Source of the DNA: Methanosarcinales archaeon
GTDB lineage: Archaea; Nanobdellota; Nanobdellia; Woesearchaeales; CG1-02-33-12
Assembly: GCA_017610505.1 (NCBI GenBank)
Contig: JAFCBX010000032.1
Location: forward strand, 1-7,828
DNA length: 7,828 nucleotides
Reading direction: 5' to 3'
The notes under the pieces were generated by a model. It worked only from the letters and a program-made list of their open reading frames with translations. It ran no database searches and had not been told where the DNA came from. The translations under genes were made by a program, and so were the position numbers. Below are positions 1-5,526 of the stretch, piece by piece (position 1 is the stretch's first letter; every line of letters starts with the position of its first letter).

Positions 1-1
1 T

Positions 2-985
2 TCCGCCACTCCATGTTGATTTATCATTGAATTTTTCTGTTATCTTGAACTCAGCATCTGTTTCTGCTATGCATTCATCCAATTTTCCACTAAGCTCAAC
101 TTCTTTAAGGCAGTCATCTGTTTTTCCCTCTTTCAAAAAGCAGGCAAGATAATCTAAATATTTGTCATTATAATCTTTCTGTATGCAGTGCTGTAATGTC
201 TGCTCATCCAGTTCTTTTTTGCCGTGCATTGCATAACTGCAAAATCTTATCTTAGAATCAATCTTATCACCTAATAGATTTAATACTGGTAGTATTCCCT
301 TTTCAATCTGAGTTCCATATGGGCAGTATGCCATGACAAATAGTTCTACCTCTGGCTTTTCTTTTTTAGGCATGCAGAGCCAGTTATTTTTGCAGTCTGG
401 GTCATCACAATCAATCAGGCCGTCACCCTCATCATCCTTTCCATCATTACAAACTGTTTCCATGCATGCTGGATTAGTCTTGCATGATTCATCATCACAA
501 TCTATTTTTCCATTGTTGTTATCATCTATCCCATTGTCACATACTTCTCCTTCAGGGTCAAAACTTGCGCTAATCCTTAATGAAAGAAAATCTCCTTTTT
601 GCTCAAGGTATTTCTCCACCTGGGCATAATTGCTTTCATTCTTAACATTGTCTTTGAATAATATTGCTGGAAGAACAGTCAGATTTAATTCCCCATATAT
701 TTTTTTGCCTTCTTCATCCATATAATCTATCTCACCAACAACAAAACCAGGGAATAAATTTTTTAATTGTGTGGTAGTTCTTGAAACATTACATTCCTTA
801 CACCTTAAGTCATTAAGTACAATCATGTCTGATGAGTCAATTATGGATATTTTATTATTTTTCAGGTATGTGTTATTTTTCAAATAAGGCTTAACTGCGA
901 AAACAACTGCTATTATAACTATTACAGCCAATATTGCCCACAGATGTTTCTTTTTTATTTTAATCATAAAATTCTTTTCTTTCAT
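2..985 (-). CDS. Membrane-anchored tandem thioredoxin-fold protein with two Ca-binding-like repeats (C-terminus cut off)
   Basis: The frame stays open for 328 codons from ATG 985 to the window edge, so the C-terminus is missing. ATG 985 sits 5 nt after a GGAGGT site. Visible parts in order: a basic N-terminus; one membrane segment (about residues 14-33) acting as signal anchor; a thioredoxin-like domain (about 48-135) with CKEC at 62-65 and a cis-Pro-like LPA at 105-107; two 30-residue Cys/Asp-rich repeats (149-208); and a second thioredoxin-like domain from about 212 with AYCPYG (219-224), followed by several cysteines. That domain resembles GILT/DsbA-like thiol proteins. Its first motif is CPYG, so it lacks the second cysteine of a CxxC. 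The likely role is disulfide formation, isomerisation or reduction outside the membrane; the direction of catalysis cannot be read. It is co-transcribed downstream of the isomerase-thioredoxin fusion. The domain architecture is well supported, the exact function is not. Confidence 0.85.
   Translation of the reverse strand, partial: MKEKNFMIKIKKKHLWAILAVIVIIAVVFAVKPYLKNNTYLKNNKISIIDSSDMIVLNDLRCKECNVSRTTTQLKNLFPGFVVGEIDYMDEEGKKIYGELNLTVLPAILFKDNVKNESNYAQVEKYLEQKGDFLSLRISASFDPEGEVCDNGIDDNNNGKIDCDDESCKTNPACMETVCNDGKDDEGDGLIDCDDPDCKNNWLCMPKKEKPEVELFVMAYCPYGTQIEKGILPVLNLLGDKIDSKIRFCSYAMHGKKELDEQTLQHCIQKDYNDKYLDYLACFLKEGKTDDCLKEVELSGKLDECIAETDAEFKITEKFNDKSTWSGG
362..541 (-). repeat. Two 30-residue Cys/Asp-rich tandem repeats inside the thioredoxin-fold protein
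   Basis: Residues 149-178 and 179-208 form two units of 90 bp. The cysteines keep exactly the same spacing in both (149/179, 163/193, 168/198, 174/204), around the pattern C-x-D/N-G-x-D-D-x-x-x-G-x-I-D-C-D-D-x-x-C. The acidic DxDxDG-like loops resemble the MopE / thrombospondin type-3 class of calcium-binding repeats found in secreted proteins. Calcium binding is inferred from the residues. The unit probably forms a disulfide-stapled rigid linker between the two thioredoxin-like domains. Confidence 0.75.
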
Positions 986-990
986 CTTAA

Positions 991-996
991 ACCTCC
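991..996 (-). promoter_or_regulatory. Shine-Dalgarno site for the tandem thioredoxin-fold gene
   Basis: The minus strand reads GGAGGT, 5 nt before ATG 985, inside the 15-nt gap after the isomerase stop codon at 1001-1003. It fixes the start and indicates that this is an internal operon gene initiated by ribosome binding, unlike the leaderless genes elsewhere in the window. Confidence 0.8.
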
Positions 997-1000
997 ATCA

Positions 1001-2365
1001 TTATGCTCTGCATTTGTCTGCAAATTCCCTAAGATTTTCAATAGACATTTCCCCAGTATGCTCTACTCCATTTGAGCAGATAAATTGAGGAACATAACCT
1101 TTCATTACATCAGCAAAACAATCATTTAATATTTCCCTTGACTTTGAATCACTGCCTCCAGCCCAGTAAAAACTATAACTTTCTTCCTCTAGCTCTTTAA
1201 CTAAAGGTTTCATATTTGCACAATGTGGGCATGAATCAGAATAAACAAAAATCACAGTATCCTTTGATATATTATATCTTGTGATGCATTCATCACTAAC
1301 CGCACTTGCTGTTATTGGTACTGTTTCTGATACAGGTAAAATATCTTTTTCTTCACTGAATCCTTCTTTAAAAATCTTAATATTTGACTTGTCTCTCAAC
1401 ATACCTAAATAATCAGCAAATGCTGTATTTTGCTTTTCTAATTTTAGTTTTTCTTCTATCTCTTGTATTGCATCTTCTAGCTCCATTATTGTTTCTGGCT
1501 TTTTGTCCAACAATTTAATAATATGGTAACCAAACTCTGTTTTAACAACAGGAGAGATTTCCCCAACCTCAAGTGCAAAGGCAGCATCTTCAAATTCCTT
1601 TATCATCTGGCCTTTAGCAAAATATCCTAAATCCCCACCTTCTGATGCAGAAGGGCATGTTGATTTTTCCTTTGCTAATTCAATAAAATCAGCACCATTA
1701 TTTAATTGTTTTAATATACTCTCTGCTTCCTCAGCTGATTCAACTAGAATATGTCTTGCCCTAACCTGTTCTGTTGTAATAAATTCATTCTTGTTATTGT
1801 TATAGTATTCCTCAATTTCAGAACTGCTGATAACTATCTTAGAAAGAACTGTTTTGTTCAACAGCCTGTTTATTGTAAGCTGTTTTTCATAATAATCCTC
1901 TAAAAATTCCATTGTTAGGTTTTGTTCCTCAAGGGTTTTATCAAAATCTTCTTTTGAAAGCCCAGATTGTGCTATTAAATTACCCATAATTTCTGATAAT
2001 TCTCCTGCAGTCACAGAAATCCCCTGTTTTTTTGCTTCCTGCAAAAGCAATAGCTCATCAATAGACTGGTTCAGAATCATTTCTTTTGTGATGAACTGCT
2101 TATATTCTTCTGGAACACGATCATACTGCTCATTAATATCCTGTATTGTAATTGATTCCCCATTCACAGTTGCTGCAGCATCCCTTGAGGGAGTCTTACT
2201 AAAATCAACCGTATCACAACCAGTTAAGTATAAAACAAATAAACATATAATAATTATCCCAATAATTATTCCTGCAATCAGGTTAATCTTTGCCTTTCTA
2301 GAAACATTAATTTCATCCATTTTCTTCTCCATAATATGCTTTTCTTTAACCATTTTCTTAACCAA
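1001..2365 (-). CDS. SurA/parvulin-type peptidyl-prolyl isomerase fused to a C-terminal thioredoxin domain
   Basis: Predicted extracytoplasmic folding enzyme of 454 residues. A basic N-terminus precedes a membrane segment (about 29-48) that ends in LTGC (Cys50), which fits a lipobox, so it may be a lipoprotein or a signal anchor. Residues about 62-180 are a SurA-like helical chaperone region (VNGESIT near 68, typical of SurA_N). Residues about 199-290 are the rotamase domain, recognisable from RARHILV (202-208), the GGDLGYF segment (243-249) and FGYHIIKL (278-285). Residues about 358-454 are a thioredoxin fold with CPHC (379-382) and a cis-Pro-like VPQF (425-428). The TTG start at 2365 is chosen because GGGGGA lies 5 nt upstream; ATG 2353 is the alternative and changes only the cytoplasmic tip. 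It is first in its operon, 15 nt ahead of the second thiol protein. Isomerase and thioredoxin domains in one chain are unusual. Confidence 0.9.
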   Translation of the reverse strand: MVKKMVKEKHIMEKKMDEINVSRKAKINLIAGIIIGIIIICLFVLYLTGCDTVDFSKTPSRDAAATVNGESITIQDINEQYDRVPEEYKQFITKEMILNQSIDELLLLQEAKKQGISVTAGELSEIMGNLIAQSGLSKEDFDKTLEEQNLTMEFLEDYYEKQLTINRLLNKTVLSKIVISSSEIEEYYNNNKNEFITTEQVRARHILVESAEEAESILKQLNNGADFIELAKEKSTCPSASEGGDLGYFAKGQMIKEFEDAAFALEVGEISPVVKTEFGYHIIKLLDKKPETIMELEDAIQEIEEKLKLEKQNTAFADYLGMLRDKSNIKIFKEGFSEEKDILPVSETVPITASAVSDECITRYNISKDTVIFVYSDSCPHCANMKPLVKELEEESYSFYWAGGSDSKSREILNDCFADVMKGYVPQFICSNGVEHTGEMSIENLREFADKCRA

Positions 2366-2370
2366 AAATA

Positions 2371-2376
2371 TCCCCC
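2371..2376 (-). promoter_or_regulatory. Shine-Dalgarno site that favours the TTG start of the isomerase gene
   Basis: The minus strand reads GGGGGA, 5 nt before TTG 2365 and 17 nt before the first in-frame ATG at 2353. Spacing therefore favours TTG. The same G-run design appears upstream of the HD-domain gene (5515-5521). Confidence 0.6.
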
Positions 2377-2403
2377 ATTAAATATTTCGATGAAAAGGCC
2401 CCT

Positions 2404-2419
2404 AAATATAAACCTTTCG
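2404..2419 (-). promoter_or_regulatory. Archaeal BRE/TATA promoter of the isomerase-thioredoxin operon
   Basis: The minus strand reads CGAAAGG (BRE-like, 2419-2413) followed by TTTATATTT (TATA box, 2412-2404). Transcription should start about 25 nt downstream, near 2383, leaving a short leader that contains the G-run ribosome site. The BRE half overlaps a TTTCGAAA palindrome (2415-2422). Confidence 0.6.
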
Positions 2420-2432
2420 AAAATTCTTTAAA

Positions 2433-2448
2433 CAAAAAGATATAAATA
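2433..2448 (+). promoter_or_regulatory. Archaeal TATA promoter for the tandem secreted paralogues
   Basis: An A-rich BRE-like stretch (2433-2440) precedes TATAAATA at 2441-2448. Its centre lies about 28 nt before ATG 2473, so the transcript should begin at or next to the start codon (leaderless). It is divergent from the isomerase operon promoter, which lies within the same 107-bp gap. Confidence 0.6.
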
Positions 2449-2472
2449 CCAAGATTAATTCTCTGATGCAAA

Positions 2473-3042
2473 ATGAGGAAAAAACACGAGAAAAAGAATA
2501 AAATGGGGATTTGGGTAATTATTCTTATTGTAGTTCTTATGTTAACCAGTACCATTGGCTATGTTTTTAAGGGTGGATCAAAGGAAAAATATAATGATTT
2601 TTCATTTTCCAGAACTGATGATGGAAGATGGTATACTAAAATTAATGGAAAACAATTTGCTTTTAATTATTTCCCATCAGACCTTGAAAGCATTAATTTG
2701 AGCAGTGAAATCATTGACAAGATAAAAAACACAAACATGGTTTACTTTACTCATGACCCTGAGAATCATTATAGTGGAGATATTGCCTTGTTAAAGGAAA
2801 TGTTCTGGCCGTATTTTCAAATCTATGCTGATAACGGGCTTACGCTAAATAACACCTTTAATTTACCAGTAATTGACTGCGATAATGCAACAACTGCCTT
2901 GCCAGTGATATATTTTAAAGAGTCAAATCAAACAGGATTTTACCTTGATAATAACTGCATTATTTGTGAACTAAGGCCAGGAGAGGATTTCACTGCTCTT
3001 AAAGAAAGATTATTGTACTCATTATTTGGTGTAATGGAGTAA
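2473..3042 (+). CDS. Single-pass membrane protein with extracytoplasmic domain, paralogue 1 (unknown function)
   Basis: I do not recognise the family. The 189-residue product has a Lys-rich N-terminus, one hydrophobic segment (about 12-31) that should act as signal anchor, and an outer domain of about 155 residues. Cysteines are at 136, 162 and 165; the last two form CIIC. Four N-x-S/T sequons (75, 126, 138, 152) fit an outward-facing, possibly N-glycosylated domain. The next gene encodes a diverged copy: both share YN-x-F-x-F near the start of the domain, a YFT segment, a Cys followed by a sequon, a D-x-x-CII motif, GED, and a RL-x-x-SL-x-x-x-M ending. ATG 2473 is chosen because the TATA box sits the right distance away for a leaderless start; no Shine-Dalgarno site is present. 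It may be a surface or envelope protein and a disulfide-bonded client of the divergent thiol enzymes; this is inference. Confidence 0.8.
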   Translation: MRKKHEKKNKMGIWVIILIVVLMLTSTIGYVFKGGSKEKYNDFSFSRTDDGRWYTKINGKQFAFNYFPSDLESINLSSEIIDKIKNTNMVYFTHDPENHYSGDIALLKEMFWPYFQIYADNGLTLNNTFNLPVIDCDNATTALPVIYFKESNQTGFYLDNNCIICELRPGEDFTALKERLLYSLFGVME

Positions 3043-3047
3043 TCTCA

Positions 3048-3713
3048 ATGATAGAAGAAGAAAAGTCTAAAGAATCTGATAATAAAACCTTAAAATCAGA
3101 AGAAACAAAAAAAAAAGATGATAGAAGCAGCACTAAAAACATTATATTAATCCTCATAATAATTGTTGGTCTTCTTATTTTGTTCTTCAGCATAAGATAC
3201 TTTTATCATCCAAAAACAACAGAAGAAAACTATGTATACAATGGGTTTAAATTTACCAAGATATCCAACCTATGGCTTACAGAGGTACAAATTGGCAATA
3301 CCCTTTTTAGAATAACAACAAGATATTCCCCAAGGGAGGTTGAACATGTAATTTTTGAACCAGACGTATGCAGAAAGATTATAAATTCAGATCAGATTTA
3401 CTTTACAGTGCCAGGCAATTTAAGCTCTGTTGCTGTCTTGGCTATTACTGAAGTAGGAAGGATAATTGGCACTCACTATGGAATCTTAAACATACCTTCC
3501 AAGAGTGCACTTACATGGTCTAGTGATAATGGAACTCTTGTTAAGACATGCAGGGATGCTGTTAATGGAACAGGTGTTATACTCTTCAGAAGAGGAAATA
3601 ACACAGCAGTCTATTCTGACAAAGACTGCATTATTGTCCAGGGAGAGGATGACTGGGAAATTGTAAAGGCAGCAGACAGGCTTACATTCAGCCTGCTTAG
3701 GATAATGGATTAA
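3048..3713 (+). CDS. Single-pass membrane protein with extracytoplasmic domain, paralogue 2 (unknown function)
   Basis: A tandem paralogue of the preceding gene, 221 residues long. A longer, highly charged cytoplasmic N-terminus (1-30, Lys/Glu/Ser-rich) precedes a hydrophobic segment (about 31-52). The outer domain follows. Cys168 and Cys194 correspond to Cys136 and Cys162 of paralogue 1; Cys108 is extra, and the second Cys of CIIC is Val here. Sequons are at 124, 161, 173 and 184, and two of them (173, 184) align with sequons 138 and 152 of the partner. The start lies 5 nt after the upstream stop codon, with GGAG at 3036-3039 spaced 8 nt from ATG, so the pair is one operon. Conservation of the Cys pair suggests a structural disulfide. 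Function is not known; a two-subunit surface complex or duplicated receptor-like domain is possible. Confidence 0.8.
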   Translation: MIEEEKSKESDNKTLKSEETKKKDDRSSTKNIILILIIIVGLLILFFSIRYFYHPKTTEENYVYNGFKFTKISNLWLTEVQIGNTLFRITTRYSPREVEHVIFEPDVCRKIINSDQIYFTVPGNLSSVAVLAITEVGRIIGTHYGILNIPSKSALTWSSDNGTLVKTCRDAVNGTGVILFRRGNNTAVYSDKDCIIVQGEDDWEIVKAADRLTFSLLRIMD

Positions 3714-3724
3714 AAACAAAAACC

Positions 3725-3732
3725 TTTAAAAG
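3725..3732 (+). promoter_or_regulatory. TATA box for the methyltransferase gene (leaderless)
   Basis: TTTAAAAG at 3725-3732, preceded by an A-rich BRE-like stretch with CC, is centred about 27 nt before ATG 3755. No Shine-Dalgarno site precedes the ATG. The T-run at 3750-3754 just before the start could also serve as a weak terminator for the upstream operon. Confidence 0.5.
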
Positions 3733-3754
3733 CAATTATAATAATATTCTTTTT

Positions 3755-4345
3755 ATGCCACACTATTATTCAGAAAAACAAACAAGCCCTTTAAGGCTTG
3801 AGAAAATAAAATCTGTTTTAAGAGGGAGATTATTTGAGTTTTACTCTGGCTCAGGTGTTTTTTCAAAGAAAAAAGTAGACAATGGAACAAGGGTTCTTGT
3901 TGAAAATTGTATTGTAAAAGGTGGATGGAAAGTTTTAGACCTTGGCTGTGGGTATGGTGTTGTTGGTGTTGTGATAGGAAAAATATTTCCAAAAACAACT
4001 GTTTTAATGGTTGATGTGAATAAAAGGGCATTAAAGCTGGCTAAAATGAATCTTGAACTTCACAATATTAAAAATGCTGGAGTAAAGTATAGCAATCTGT
4101 ACTCGGCTGTAAAAGAAAAATTCAACGCAATAATTGTTAATCCGCCAATGACAGCAGGGAGAAAATTATGTTTTAGAATTATTGAAGAATCAAAAAAGTA
4201 CTTAGAAGAAGGTGGATTATTACAGTTAATTGCAAGGCACCGCAAGGGAGGTAAGGTTTTGGGTGAAAAAATGCTTGAGGTTTTTGGAAATATGGAAGAA
4301 AAAACAAAAAGCGGCGGCTATAGGTTATATATATCTAAAAATTAA
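3755..4345 (+). CDS. Class I SAM-dependent methyltransferase, RsmC/MJ0882-like
   Basis: A 196-residue single-domain methyltransferase of the MTS/RsmC family that includes archaeal MJ0882. Bacterial RsmC methylates the exocyclic N2 of a guanine in 16S rRNA, so an RNA base is the probable target, though the exact nucleotide cannot be read. Visible marks: the N-terminal HYYSEKQTSP; the SGVFSKKKVDNGT segment (33-45) typical of this family; motif I DLGCGYG (62-68), which binds S-adenosylmethionine; an acidic Asp87 at the end of strand 2; the catalytic NPPMTAG (129-135), where NPP marks amino-group methylation; and KSGGYR near the C-terminus. Length matches the family. The start is supported by the TATA spacing. 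It begins an operon followed 15 nt later by the DUF1844-like gene. Confidence 0.9.
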   Translation: MPHYYSEKQTSPLRLEKIKSVLRGRLFEFYSGSGVFSKKKVDNGTRVLVENCIVKGGWKVLDLGCGYGVVGVVIGKIFPKTTVLMVDVNKRALKLAKMNLELHNIKNAGVKYSNLYSAVKEKFNAIIVNPPMTAGRKLCFRIIEESKKYLEEGGLLQLIARHRKGGKVLGEKMLEVFGNMEEKTKSGGYRLYISKN

Positions 4346-4350
4346 AGTTG

Positions 4351-4356
4351 GGAGGT
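4351..4356 (+). promoter_or_regulatory. Strong Shine-Dalgarno site for the DUF1844-like gene
   Basis: GGAGGT lies 4 nt before ATG 4361, in the 15-nt gap after the methyltransferase stop codon. It supports this start and operon membership. Confidence 0.75.
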
Positions 4357-4360
4357 AAAA

Positions 4361-4870
4361 ATGGAAAATATAGATGAGAAAAAGCTTTATGAAATTCAGT
4401 TTGTGCAGCTGATTTTTAGCCTGAAAACCAGCGCAATAATGCAGCTTGGAAAAATAGCAAACCCATTAACAGGCAAGATTGAGCGAAATTTAAATGAGGC
4501 AAAATACACTATTGACATGCTGAATATGATTAAGGAAAAAACAAAAAATAATCTGGCACCTGATGAGGAAAAAATAATTAATGATGCTGTTTTTGAGCTG
4601 CAGATGAACTACATTGACGAGGTTAAAAAAGATAAAGAAGAGAAAAAAGAACCAAAACCAAAAGAAAAAGAAGAAATAACTGAAAAAGAGACAAAAGAAC
4701 AAACAGAAGAACAAGCAGAGAAAACAGAAGAAGGGCAAAAACCAGAAGTTGAAGAAAAAGAAGAAGCTGATGAAAGCAAAGAGAATGTAGAAAAGGAAAA
4801 AAAGCCTAAGAAAAAATCAGGCAAAAAGAAATACTCAAAAGCCAAAAAGAAAAATGAAAACAAAGCTTGA
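4361..4870 (+). CDS. DUF1844-like protein with long charged Lys/Glu tail
   Basis: The product has 169 residues. Residues about 8-88 match the DUF1844 pattern as I know it: an FVQLIFSLKTSAIMQLG helix (14-30), then an NEAKYTIDMLNMIKEKTKNN helix (45-64), then a third helix ending in NYIDEV. The function of this family is not established. After residue 88 the protein becomes low-complexity: first mixed Lys/Glu/Gln/Thr repeats (89-145), then a nearly pure basic tail (146-169, KKSGKKK-type). Such a tail suggests disorder and contact with nucleic acid or ribosomes, which would fit the upstream RNA methyltransferase; this is inference. The last 17 nt overlap the next ORF. The domain call rests on pattern recall, so the identification is moderate while the gene itself is secure. 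Confidence 0.75.
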   Translation: MENIDEKKLYEIQFVQLIFSLKTSAIMQLGKIANPLTGKIERNLNEAKYTIDMLNMIKEKTKNNLAPDEEKIINDAVFELQMNYIDEVKKDKEEKKEPKPKEKEEITEKETKEQTEEQAEKTEEGQKPEVEEKEEADESKENVEKEKKPKKKSGKKKYSKAKKKNENKA

Positions 4871-5042
4871 AAAAGCCCTTGATGAGATGCAGGAAGAAGA
4901 GCTTAAAAAGAAAAAAAAGAAAAAACTTAACATAAAAAAAGAAAAGAAACTGCAGTATTACAGCAACTGGAACAAAAACAATAAAAGCATTAATAAAATA
5001 AAACAGGACAAACAGGCCAAATTAAAGAATTTTTCTTCATAA
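4854..5042 (+). CDS. Small lysine-rich protein (62 aa), unknown function
   Basis: Predicted small basic protein. After KLEKALDEMQEEEL, which looks helical, come seven consecutive lysines (18-24) and a Lys/Asn-rich tail with YYSNWN (35-40) as the only distinctive segment. It starts inside the end of the DUF1844-like gene (17-nt overlap, +1 frame), a usual arrangement for translational coupling. No clear ribosome site precedes the ATG, and Met12 (ATG 4887) is a possible alternative start. In favour of a real gene: the frame fills the space exactly up to the converging cupin gene, and the aromatic segment is not expected from A-rich noise. Against: A-rich DNA yields Lys-rich frames by chance. 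I do not recognise a family. Confidence 0.5.
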   Translation: MKTKLEKALDEMQEEELKKKKKKKLNIKKEKKLQYYSNWNKNNKSINKIKQDKQAKLKNFSS

Positions 5043-5069
5043 ACTTTTGTTAGATAACACAATGCTCTA

Positions 5070-5414
5070 TTATTCAACATAAACCCTTTTCTTTCTGTTA
5101 AATGGTGGAGAAGCAATTGCTAGAAGTGTAAGTCCCTTCAAGTGCTTGTATTTAGTTCCTTTAGGATAAAATAAACAATCGCCTTTTTTGACATGGTATT
5201 TTTTGTTATTTATTACACAGTCACCCTCACCCTCTAGAACATAATAAGCCACATCACTTTCTGTATCAAATCCAAGTTTTATATCATCTCCAACTTTTCT
5301 AACTTTTGCAATACTAAATTTCAGAAATTCTTTTGTATTAAAGATATCAATTACTTTTGTTGCTCCATAATCATTCTCTTTTAACTCATTTGACCTTATT
5401 ATTTTTGGTTTCAT
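5070..5414 (-). CDS. Small cupin-fold protein with atypical metal site
   Basis: A 114-residue single-domain cupin. YYVLEGEG (57-64) and KKGDCLFYPKGTKYKHL (76-92) are the two cupin motifs. In classical cupins the first motif supplies HxH and Glu and the second a His to a metal; here the first region reads GFDTESDVAYY with no histidine. The second motif has Tyr where the metal His is expected, with His91 two residues later. The protein is therefore probably a sugar- or small-molecule-binding cupin, or one with a rearranged metal site. The substrate is unknown. The gene is monocistronic, converges with the lysine-rich ORF and diverges from the HD-domain gene. The start at 5414 fits a leaderless transcript: its TATA box lies 27 nt upstream. 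Confidence 0.8.
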   Translation of the reverse strand: MKPKIIRSNELKENDYGATKVIDIFNTKEFLKFSIAKVRKVGDDIKLGFDTESDVAYYVLEGEGDCVINNKKYHVKKGDCLFYPKGTKYKHLKGLTLLAIASPPFNRKKRVYVE

Positions 5415-5436
5415 AATAAAGATTACAGAAATATCC

Positions 5437-5451
5437 TTTAATAAACTTTCG
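5437..5451 (-). promoter_or_regulatory. BRE/TATA promoter of the cupin gene (leaderless)
   Basis: The minus strand reads CGAAAG (BRE-like, 5451-5446) then TTTATTAAA (5445-5437), centred 27 nt before ATG 5414. It is nearly the same as the isomerase operon promoter (CGAAAGG plus TTTATATTT). A perfect 13-bp palindrome, ACTTTC-G-GAAAGT (5445-5457), overlaps the BRE and could be an operator. Confidence 0.6.
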
Positions 5452-5477
5452 GAAAGTGACCTTTTTAAACAAATAAA

Positions 5478-5493
5478 GAGAAAGTTTTATAAA
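5478..5493 (+). promoter_or_regulatory. BRE/TATA promoter of the HD-domain nuclease operon
   Basis: GAGAAAG (5478-5484) followed by TTTTATAAA (5485-5493) predicts a transcription start near 5514-5517, at the G-run just ahead of the open frame. A second AT-rich candidate, TTATATTA (5502-5509), has no good BRE and would start the transcript inside the coding frame. Confidence 0.5.
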
Positions 5494-5514
5494 AATTAAG
5501 ATTATATTAAGATT

Positions 5515-5521
5515 GGGGGTG
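5515..5521 (+). promoter_or_regulatory. G-run Shine-Dalgarno site that points to a non-standard start
   Basis: GGGGGTG lies 5 nt before ATC 5527 and far upstream (92 nt) of the first in-frame ATG at 5614. The spacing to ATC equals that of GGGGGA to TTG 2365 in the isomerase gene, which argues that translation begins near 5527. Confidence 0.45.
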
Positions 5522-5526
5522 TTAAA

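Noticed and set aside
362..541. DNA-level tandem repeat or CRISPR-like array
   Set aside because: Only two units, conserved at protein level (cysteine and acidic positions) while the DNA differs; no spacers.
333..629. 98-residue plus-strand ORF opposite the tandem thioredoxin-fold gene
   Set aside because: It is Ser/Pro/Leu-rich with no recognisable domain and lies wholly antisense to a gene with clear motifs, over its Asp/Cys repeat region.
2088..2555. ORFs antisense to the isomerase N-terminus and across the divergent promoter gap
   Set aside because: They run through the TATA boxes and the membrane-segment codons of real genes, and have no ribosome site or family motif.
4490..4863. Two Phe/Ser-rich minus-strand ORFs that look like membrane proteins
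   Set aside because: Their Phe and Ser runs are the complement of Lys/Glu codons in the charged tail of the DUF1844-like gene.
4900..4935. Long A-rich tract as a sign of a pseudogene or assembly error
   Set aside because: The frame remains open and encodes lysines interrupted by AAG codons; A-richness matches the neighbouring gene. Recorded only as a caveat on the small ORF.
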